10,028 bases of DNA from Spongiibacteraceae bacterium UBA5047 (GTDB taxonomy: Bacteria; Pseudomonadota; Gammaproteobacteria; Pseudomonadales; Spongiibacteraceae), in contig DIBR01000048.1 in the NCBI GenBank assembly GCA_002415025.1, positions 24,001-34,028 of the forward strand. The letters run 5' to 3'. Shown here one piece after another: positions 1 through 5,624 of the stretch. The notes under the pieces were generated by a model. It had not been told where the DNA came from, searched no databases, and saw nothing but the letters and a program-made list of their open reading frames with translations. Position 1 is the stretch's first letter. Each line of letters begins with the position of its first letter. The position numbers were made by a program, and so were the translations under genes.

Positions 1-32
1 TATTTCTGCCGAGTTACCGCAAAGGAACGAGA

Positions 33-1679
33 ATGATTTTGCTATCAATACAAGGCATGACCTGCACACGTTGTGCACACCATATAAAAGAAACGCTGGA
101 AGACCTCGAAGGTGTTGAGCACGCGCAAGTGTCTTATGACAATGCCCACGCAGCGATCGCGGCAAACGGCACCATTGCGGTGGCCGCCATTATCGACGCG
201 ATCGCCGCGCTTGGTTACGTCGCTCGGGAACAGCCTAGCCCAGCCAGCGGCGATAGCGCGGAAAACGCTGCTCGCGACAATGATGTCAAGCATATTGCCA
301 TTATTGGCAGCGGTTCCGCGGCCTTCGCCTGCGCCATCAAGGCTGCCGAGCGCGGGGCGCGAGTTACAATGATTGAAGGCGCTGACGTTATCGGAGGCTG
401 CTGCGTCAATGTTGGCTGTGTCCCGTCCAAGATATTGATTCGCGCCGCACAGTTAGCTCAGCAGCAGCGAAGCAACCCCTTTGACGGCCTGCAAAACCAT
501 AAGCCTGCACTGAGCCGTGCACAATTGACACAGCAACAAAGCGCCCGTGTAGAAGAGTTGCGCGCGGCCAAGTATCAACGCATTCTCGACTCTAACCCCG
601 CACTGACCTTAGTTGAAGGATGGGCCAGCTTCAAAAATGCGAACACGCTGAACGTGACTACCCGTGATGGCGCAAGCCACGAGCTTCATGCCGACGGAAT
701 CCTTGTTGCGACCGGCTCTACGCCAACTATTCCCCCCATTGAAGGCCTTTCCGACACGCCATACTGGACGTCTACTGACGCATTATTCACAGACAGCCTG
801 CCAGAGCACTTGATTATCATTGGCTCCTCGGTGGTTGCACTGGAAATTGCCCAAGCTTATCGAAGGCTGGGCAGTGGCGTGACTGTACTTGCGCGCCACA
901 CCCTGCTGTACCGGGAAGAGCCCTTGCTGGGTGAAAAACTCACCGAATGCTTCCGTAATGAGGGAATTGACGTCAAGAACCATACACAGGCGGCCAGCGT
1001 TTTATACGACGGCCAGCACTTCACGTTGGAAACCAATAACGGGGCGATAAGCGGGGATCAACTGTTGATCTGTACTGGCCGCCATGCCAATACAGAGCAG
1101 CTGAACTTGAGCGCCATCGGCGTCGAAACCAGCCAGCATGGCTCTATTGTTGTCAATGAACGTATGGAAACATCCGTGCCCGGCGTCTATGCCGCAGGTG
1201 ACTGTTCCAGCATGCCGCAGCTTGTTTACGTCGCCGCCGCTGCGGGCAGCCGAGCAGGGATCAATATGACGGGTGGCGATGCGACGCTCGATCTATCGAC
1301 TATGCCAGCCGTTATATTCACCGATCCACAAGTGGCGACGGTTGGACTAACGGAGGCACAAGCCAAAGCTCAAAACATTGAGACAGACAGCCGCGTACTG
1401 GCGATGGAGAACGTACCCAGAGCGCTCGCCAATTTTGAGACTGATGGTTTTATCAAACTGGTTGTTGAGCGTTCGACGGGGCGTCTGCTGGGCGCCCAGA
1501 TTCTTGCCCATGAAGGGGGCGAGCTCATTCAAAGCGCAGCGCTGGCGATACGTCACCGGATGACCGTAGCGGATCTGACGGAGCAGCTTTTCCCGTATTT
1601 GACGATGGTGGAAGGGTTGAAGCTCTGCGCACAGACCTTTGCAAAAGATATCAAGGAGTTGTCTTGCTGTGCCGGGTAG
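33..1679 (+). CDS. merA: Mercuric reductase with N-terminal HMA domain
   Basis: Cytosolic flavoenzyme that reduces Hg(II) to Hg(0) with NADPH. Seen in the 548-residue product: an N-terminal heavy-metal-associated domain with GMTCTRC (Cys11, Cys14), a linker to about residue 85, an FAD-binding Rossmann motif GSGSAAFA (92-99), the redox-active motif CVNVGCVPSK (Cys124, Cys129), a second nucleotide-binding region around IIGSSVVALE, the FAD site AAGDC, a dimerisation domain with LFPYLTMVEGLKL, and the C-terminal Cys545-Cys546 pair that hands Hg(II) to the active site. Length and order fit Tn501-type MerA. One oddity: the residue before the first redox cysteine is Cys123, where Tn501 MerA has Thr (recalled, not searched). 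The ATG at 33 has AAAGGA at 21-26, six bases upstream. Regulator and transport genes of the mer operon are not in the window. Function is very likely from several independent motifs. Confidence 0.97.
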   Translation: MILLSIQGMTCTRCAHHIKETLEDLEGVEHAQVSYDNAHAAIAANGTIAVAAIIDAIAALGYVAREQPSPASGDSAENAARDNDVKHIAIIGSGSAAFACAIKAAERGARVTMIEGADVIGGCCVNVGCVPSKILIRAAQLAQQQRSNPFDGLQNHKPALSRAQLTQQQSARVEELRAAKYQRILDSNPALTLVEGWASFKNANTLNVTTRDGASHELHADGILVATGSTPTIPPIEGLSDTPYWTSTDALFTDSLPEHLIIIGSSVVALEIAQAYRRLGSGVTVLARHTLLYREEPLLGEKLTECFRNEGIDVKNHTQAASVLYDGQHFTLETNNGAISGDQLLICTGRHANTEQLNLSAIGVETSQHGSIVVNERMETSVPGVYAAGDCSSMPQLVYVAAAAGSRAGINMTGGDATLDLSTMPAVIFTDPQVATVGLTEAQAKAQNIETDSRVLAMENVPRALANFETDGFIKLVVERSTGRLLGAQILAHEGGELIQSAALAIRHRMTVADLTEQLFPYLTMVEGLKLCAQTFAKDIKELSCCAG

Positions 1680-1829
1680 AACACGGGGCTTTTCATTGAG
1701 AAAAGTTAGCTTTCGCGAACCTTATCCCTCGTTTTCAGTCTGAGAAATGCAGCGGCTTGCGTAATTGGCGGCATCGGCTATGATTGCACCAACAAAACGG
1801 CCTTTTTGCGTTTGACGGCAGATTGCCGC

Positions 1830-1861
1830 TTGACTCTGGAGTGTGGTACAGGGTTTAGAGT
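1830..1861 (+). promoter_or_regulatory. MerR-family (ZntR/PbrR/CadR-like) metal-responsive promoter and operator
   Basis: The -35 element is TTGACT (1830-1835) and the best -10 is TAGAGT (1856-1861), a 20-bp spacer. Between them is an imperfect 22-bp dyad, ACTCTGGAGTG | TGGTACAGGGT (1833-1854), in which six of the nine outer positions are symmetric. MerR-family activators act on promoters with over-long 19-20 bp spacers and a dyad placed in this way. The left part, TTGACTCTGGAGT, and the geometry match the E. coli zntA promoter as I remember it, and ACAGGGT resembles CadR/PbrR sites. I infer that a MerR-type regulator encoded elsewhere controls the operon starting at 1928. Which metal it senses cannot be read from the site. 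Confidence 0.7.
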
Positions 1862-1914
1862 TCCACCAACTAGAAGCTTTTAATTTTTTACCCTTTGGAA
1901 TAGCTTAGGTTAAC

Positions 1915-1924
1915 GGTTATAACC
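1915..1924. repeat. Short perfect palindrome just before the GTG start
   Basis: GGTTATAACC is a perfect 10-bp palindrome ending three bases before the GTG start codon at 1928. It covers the place where a ribosome-binding site would sit, and no clear Shine-Dalgarno sequence is visible. It could be a small translation-limiting hairpin or chance in an AT-rich leader. Confidence 0.3.
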
Positions 1925-1927
1925 ACT

Positions 1928-2365
1928 GTGAATCGACACTTGCACCGCCTACTGCTGCTGATATTTTTCCTGACGTCGATCGGGCAGTTTGCGTATGCGT
2001 GTGTCGACATGGAAGAGCCAACCAGCCCTTCAGTCGTTTGCTGCTGTGACATTGATTCGGTGGCAAATGATAATGCCTGCCCGATGGAAGCGGCGGCACT
2101 CTCGGCCCAATCAGATGCTGCATCCTGCTGCGAAGTCCATTATCAGGTCACCGCCAGTGATGGTTCACCGGTGGACTCTCCCCCGCCACAGCTGTTCAAA
2201 AAACTTGATTTAGACTTTGGCTCGATTCCCGTTGCAGCCATCACGTCCTACCCTGAAGTACCGTTTGGCGCCTTCGCGCCCGGCGCTTTCTCGTATGCAA
2301 CCATCACCTCTTCTTTCTCCCCACGGCAACCCGTCTACCTGCTGACCCAACGCCTGCGCATTTGA
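1928..2365 (+). CDS. Small Cys-rich exported protein, first gene of the Cus-type operon, function unknown
   Basis: The 145-residue product begins with a good Sec signal sequence (hydrophobic core LLLLIFFL, likely cleavage after FAYA near residue 24). The mature N-terminal half is rich in soft-metal ligands: Cys25, a Cys38-Cys39-Cys40 triplet, Cys51 followed by Pro-Met, and Cys67-Cys68 with His71. The C-terminal half has no Cys and ends in a Pro/aromatic segment, SPRQPVYLLTQRLRI. The start is GTG at 1928, since no in-frame ATG would keep the signal peptide; the ribosome-binding site is weak. It lies 60-70 nt downstream of the expected start of the metal-responsive promoter and 74 nt before the outer-membrane factor. 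I do not recognise a named family. A periplasmic Cu(I)/Ag(I)-binding or sensing role is inferred from ligands and position only. Confidence 0.8.
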   Translation: MNRHLHRLLLLIFFLTSIGQFAYACVDMEEPTSPSVVCCCDIDSVANDNACPMEAAALSAQSDAASCCEVHYQVTASDGSPVDSPPPQLFKKLDLDFGSIPVAAITSYPEVPFGAFAPGAFSYATITSSFSPRQPVYLLTQRLRI

Positions 2366-2381
2366 TTCAGACTCGTTAAGC

Positions 2382-2418
2382 AACCAATGGCGCTGTTTCA
2401 GCGCCACTGTTTTTGGTT
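2382..2418 (+). terminator. Stem-loop with T-run between the Cys-rich gene and cusC (terminator or attenuator)
   Basis: A perfect 8-bp GC-rich stem, TGGCGCTG (2388-2395) with CAGCGCCA (2399-2406), closes a TTT loop, and a run of five T follows at 2410-2414. An outer AACCAA (2382-2387) and TTGGTT (2413-2418) can also pair. This resembles an intrinsic terminator, although the T-run starts three bases after the stem. It sits 22 bp after the stop of the Cys-rich gene, inside the presumed operon. It may therefore reduce transcription into the pump genes, or stabilise a processed upstream mRNA. Confidence 0.6.
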
Positions 2419-2439
2419 ATTTACAACGAGATATGAACC

Positions 2440-3753
2440 ATGAAAACCCGTTTACTTACGGCAATTATCCTTACTATCAGTGCGTCTTATGTCTACGCGA
2501 ATGACACGGACGATGGCCAGGAAAAGGCGCTGCAACTGGATGCCCTGGTTGGAGCAGTGCTGGAACGCAACAGCGGCCTCAAATCTGTGGACGAAGCCAC
2601 CCGGGCGGCGACCTTTCGGATAGCGCCAGCCTCAGCACTACCGGACCCGATGTTGACCTATGCGGGGGCGCCCGACACAGCCGGTGGCCCCAGAGGGCTC
2701 CAGGAGCGCGTGGAAATCTCCCAAACGCTTCCCTGGCCCGGCAAACTCGATCTGCAAAAATCACGGGCCAGCGCCCAAGCTGAGGCGACGGCCTCCTCGT
2801 ATGAGGATCGTCGGCTGCTTATTATTGCGGCAGCAAAACAGTTGTATGCGGAATGGGCCTACATTCATCAGTCCCTCGACCTGAAGTACCAACACCGCGA
2901 ACTCTTGCAAGAAATGGTGGGTGTGGCGAAAGCGCGCTACAGCTCCGGCAAAGCCCTCCAACAGGAGGTGCTACAAGCAGAAGTTGAAGCGGCCCAGATC
3001 GATACCGAGATTGTCAGTCACCACCGACGCAAAATCGAAGTGCTGGCGCGACTGAACGCCCTGTTGAACCGCCCGCCTACCGCCACCTTACCGCCGCCCG
3101 CTGGCTTGCCGGAATCTGTCGAGCTTCCCGGTATGCCAACACTCCAAAGCCTTGCGCTGGAAAACCATCCGGAGCTCCACCGTCTTCGCTCAAACGTACG
3201 CGCGGCAAAATCCGAGCTCGGTCTTGCAGAGAAGGACTATTTTCCGGATTTCAAGCTGGCCGGTGGCTATAACAGCCTTTGGGATGACGAGGACAAGCGC
3301 TGGTGGCTCGGTGTGAGCATTAATATCCCCTTCGACTTCTCCAACAAACGCGACGCGAGCCGGGATGCGGCAAATGCCGAGGTTATGCGATATCAATGGG
3401 CGCTATCCGACAGCGAGGCCCGCATCATCGCGGATCTCCAGGAAAGCCTTGCGCGAGTTTCGGAACTGGAACAAACGCTGACCATTTATAGAGAACGGTT
3501 GCTGCCACTGGCCAGGGCGAGTCTGGCGACCTCACTGGCGAACTATCGCTCAGGCAAGTCAGGATTTATTACCACCATTGATGCACAGCGCAAGCAACTT
3601 CAAACCGAAGACGCTTTTCAGCGCACCCGCTCCGATTACCTCCGGGCCCTCGCGCTAGTGGAACGCTATATTGCCAAACCTTTGACGTCCAAAAGCACGA
3701 CGTCGCACTCCAATCATCCTTCGGCCGCCAACCTGGCTGCAATGAAATGGTAA
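2440..3753 (+). CDS. cusC: TolC-family outer-membrane factor of a heavy-metal RND efflux system (CusC-like)
   Basis: Forms the trimeric outer-membrane channel through which the pump expels metal. The 437-residue product has a signal peptide (cleavage likely after SASYVYA, residue 20) and no lipobox cysteine, so unlike E. coli CusC it is probably not lipidated. Two outer-membrane-efflux (OEP) repeats follow, roughly residues 30-215 and 235-415. The segment ALPDPMLTYAGAP near residues 66-78 and the QTLPWPGK turn near 95-102 are typical of outer-membrane factors that partner metal RND pumps. The second repeat keeps the matching NYRSGKSGFITTIDAQR stretch. The ATG at 2440 has only a weak upstream purine tract (ACGAGA). 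The stop codon overlaps the start of the adaptor gene by 7 nt. The gene symbol rests on the copper-type pump downstream; the sequence of this protein alone would not separate CusC from CzcC. Confidence 0.93.
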   Translation: MKTRLLTAIILTISASYVYANDTDDGQEKALQLDALVGAVLERNSGLKSVDEATRAATFRIAPASALPDPMLTYAGAPDTAGGPRGLQERVEISQTLPWPGKLDLQKSRASAQAEATASSYEDRRLLIIAAAKQLYAEWAYIHQSLDLKYQHRELLQEMVGVAKARYSSGKALQQEVLQAEVEAAQIDTEIVSHHRRKIEVLARLNALLNRPPTATLPPPAGLPESVELPGMPTLQSLALENHPELHRLRSNVRAAKSELGLAEKDYFPDFKLAGGYNSLWDDEDKRWWLGVSINIPFDFSNKRDASRDAANAEVMRYQWALSDSEARIIADLQESLARVSELEQTLTIYRERLLPLARASLATSLANYRSGKSGFITTIDAQRKQLQTEDAFQRTRSDYLRALALVERYIAKPLTSKSTTSHSNHPSAANLAAMKW

Positions 3754-5624
3754 CGACAATGACAAAGCGCAATTTATTCATTCTACTGATTATCGGTGTA
3801 GGCATAGCAGGCGCGATCGCGGTTTCAAGCATCCTGCTGTCTAACGATAAACCTGAAATGGCCGCCGACAGCAACCCCGTTCGCTATAAAGCCGGCGCCT
3901 ACCAGTTCGGACTGGAGCTTTCCCCTAGCACACCGATCGTCGGCGAAAATACCTTGGTGTTGACGCTACAGGATGGCGATGGCAATCCCGTAGAAAATGC
4001 CAGCCTGTCAGCCATCGCCGAGATGCCTGCCATGGGCAGCATGGCCGCAATGCAGGCGCCGGCCGAGATGACCGAAACCGCACCCGGAGTATACAAAGGC
4101 AGCTTTGAGCCTTACATGAAAGGTTCCTGGCCCCTAACACTCACCGTGAACCATGAGGAATTCGGCAAGGCCCGCGTAAACTTTGACCTTGCCACCGGAC
4201 GCAAGGGCATGCAGCTTTCGTCCGGTGCCCGCGCTATCGGTGGCTCGAAAGGCAAAACACAAACGACGGAGCTGCCCTACCGGGCTGGCGATATCCGGTT
4301 TTCCGCCGAGGTTCTACCCGAAACGCCACGCGTTGGGCCAAACACCCTGGCCATAGTGCTTCGTGACCAGGATGGCAACCCCATCGATGACGCCTCTATT
4401 ACCGCTATTGCTGAAATGCCTGCCATGGGCACCATGCCCGCCATGCGCGCGCCGGCCGAGATGGCGTCGCGTGGTTCAGGGCGTTACGAAGGCACCTTCA
4501 AGCCCTCTATGGAAGGAAGCTGGCCCTTAACCCTGGAGATACAGGTTCCAGGACAATCTCCCCGCCGGGTCTCCTTTGATCTGGCAACCGGGCGTAAGGG
4601 CATCCAGTTATCCTCCGGCGCCACCCGCGCCGACGGCGGTGAAAGCATGGAAATGGCGCCGCCGGGGACGGTGACCCTGGATCCCTCCCGACGTCAGCTC
4701 ATTGGCGTAAAAACCGCCCGCACCGAATACCGCGACATGTCCCGTCCGGTGCGTGCCGTTGGCACCGTGGCCTACGATGAAACGAGACTGGCTGATGTTT
4801 CGCTGAAATTCGATGCCTGGATTGGAGAGCTGTACGCCGATTACGTTGGAAAACCCGTCAAGAAAGGCGACCCGCTTTTCACCGTGTACAGCCCCGATCT
4901 CTATGCGGCGCAACAGGAATTTCTCGAACTTTCCCGTCGCAACAGCTCCCGTGGCCTGTTGGAGGCGGCGCGCAAACGGTTGCTGCTCTGGAATATGTCT
5001 GAGACTGAAATTGAAGCATTGCAACGCCGTGGTTCTCCGGCCGACTACGTACTGATCCGAGCGCCGATGACGGGTGTGGTAGTCACCAAGAATATTGTCG
5101 TCGGTACGGCCCATCGCGCTGGCATGACCTTGCTGCGTCTTGCAGACCTCTCCGAGGTCTGGGTTGAGGCCGAGTTATACGAGAGCGAGCTGAGCCTTCT
5201 GTCTGAAGGGATGGCAGCGTCGATCCAGCTGCCGCACGCCCGTATAGCCCCTCTCGATGGCGAAGTCAGTTTTATATACCCCTTTGCGGATCGCACGACA
5301 CGGACAACCAAAGTGCGCGTGCAAGTCGCAAATCCCGAGGGCGCCTTGAAGCCGGCGATGTATACCGAAGTCACGCTGCAATCGCGCGCGGGCGAGCGGC
5401 TGGCCATACCCGAAGAAGCCGTCATTATCTCGGGACAGAAACGTTATGTGTTTGAAGATATCGGCGAAGGACGACTGGCGCCGCGCAAAGTGGAAACCGG
5501 GCTGCGCGCCAACGGTTTCGTAGAAATTCTTAGTGGCTTGGAAGAAAACGACTCGATTGTAACGTCAGGAAACTTCCTGATTGCTTCGGAAAGCCGACTG
5601 AAAGCGGGAATTGATCAATGGTAA
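3747..5624 (+). CDS. cusB: RND periplasmic adaptor (CusB-like) with a duplicated Met-rich N-terminal domain
   Basis: Membrane-fusion protein linking the inner-membrane pump to the outer-membrane channel. The 625-residue product has an N-terminal membrane anchor or uncleaved signal (about 9-31) and then two tandem copies of a 115-residue domain (47-161 and 178-292). The ordinary adaptor follows: barrel-sandwich/lipoyl strands (about 338-385 and 434-470), a short helical hairpin (about 385-430), beta-barrel and membrane-proximal domains to the end. The duplicated domains resemble small FixH/YtkA-type beta domains (inference) and each carries the pattern AEMPAMGxMxAM-xAPAEM. Six methionines recur at a constant offset of 131 residues: 93/224, 96/227, 99/230, 102/233, 108/239 and 124/255. 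CusB adaptors are usually around 400 residues, so the extension explains the extra length. The ATG at 3747 overlaps the cusC stop; ATG 3759 is an equally possible start five bases after that stop. Neither has a strong ribosome-binding site. Confidence 0.92.
   Translation: MVTTMTKRNLFILLIIGVGIAGAIAVSSILLSNDKPEMAADSNPVRYKAGAYQFGLELSPSTPIVGENTLVLTLQDGDGNPVENASLSAIAEMPAMGSMAAMQAPAEMTETAPGVYKGSFEPYMKGSWPLTLTVNHEEFGKARVNFDLATGRKGMQLSSGARAIGGSKGKTQTTELPYRAGDIRFSAEVLPETPRVGPNTLAIVLRDQDGNPIDDASITAIAEMPAMGTMPAMRAPAEMASRGSGRYEGTFKPSMEGSWPLTLEIQVPGQSPRRVSFDLATGRKGIQLSSGATRADGGESMEMAPPGTVTLDPSRRQLIGVKTARTEYRDMSRPVRAVGTVAYDETRLADVSLKFDAWIGELYADYVGKPVKKGDPLFTVYSPDLYAAQQEFLELSRRNSSRGLLEAARKRLLLWNMSETEIEALQRRGSPADYVLIRAPMTGVVVTKNIVVGTAHRAGMTLLRLADLSEVWVEAELYESELSLLSEGMAASIQLPHARIAPLDGEVSFIYPFADRTTRTTKVRVQVANPEGALKPAMYTEVTLQSRAGERLAIPEEAVIISGQKRYVFEDIGEGRLAPRKVETGLRANGFVEILSGLEENDSIVTSGNFLIASESRLKAGIDQW
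3885..4229 (+). repeat. Intragenic repeat copy 1: Met-rich N-terminal domain of CusB
   Basis: Codons 47-161 of the adaptor gene, from YKAGAYQF to FDLATGRKGMQLSSGA. It is the same length as copy 2 and collinear with it. Long identical DNA stretches remain, for example ATGCCTGCCATGGGCA and GCGCCGGCCGAGATG, which points to a tandem duplication rather than two unrelated domains. Confidence 0.85.
4278..4622 (+). repeat. Intragenic repeat copy 2: Met-rich N-terminal domain of CusB
   Basis: Codons 178-292 of the adaptor gene, from YRAGDIRF to FDLATGRKGIQLSSGA. It is separated from copy 1 by a 16-residue Gly/Lys/Thr-rich linker. The Met cluster, the GSWPLTL strand and the closing FDLATGRKG motif are preserved, while the rest has diverged in sequence but not in length. 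Confidence 0.85.

Larger units (their letters stand above)
1680..1927. other. Intergenic region between merA and the efflux operon
   Basis: No coding sequence is supported here. A weak AT-rich stem-loop (CTTTTC 1689-1694 pairing with GAAAAG 1700-1705) follows the merA stop, but it lacks a GC-rich stem and a T-run, so it is not a convincing terminator. A short dyad CGGCA-GAT-TGCCG lies at 1816-1828. A MerR-family type promoter is at 1830-1861 and is listed separately. The probable leader (1861-1920) is AT-rich, 20 G/C of 60 by hand count. Confidence 0.6.

Noticed and set aside
1..36. Possible tail of an upstream gene ending in TGA at 34-36 and overlapping the merA ATG
   Set aside because: Only 11 codons are visible, the encoded tail is not recognisable as MerT, MerP, MerC or MerR, and an open frame this short is expected by chance.
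1689..1705. Stem-loop just after merA as a terminator
   Set aside because: The stem is six mostly A-T pairs and no T-run follows, so it is too weak to call.
1680..1927. Tn21-type transposon end or IS element between mer and the efflux operon
   Set aside because: No GGGG-type 38-bp inverted repeat, transposase fragment or target-site duplication can be seen.
153..3820. Several GCGATCGC octamers (in merA and near 3812), resembling cyanobacterial HIP1
   Set aside because: Only a few copies occur, far below HIP1 density, and the gene content is proteobacterial; chance in GC-rich coding DNA is enough.
4608..5114. 168-codon open frame on the minus strand
   Set aside because: It lies fully inside the adaptor gene, whose + strand product has clear family motifs; the minus product shows no recognisable domain. 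It is a shadow of a GC-rich coding sequence, as are the minus frames at 5045-5425, 6805-7206 and 7934-8338.
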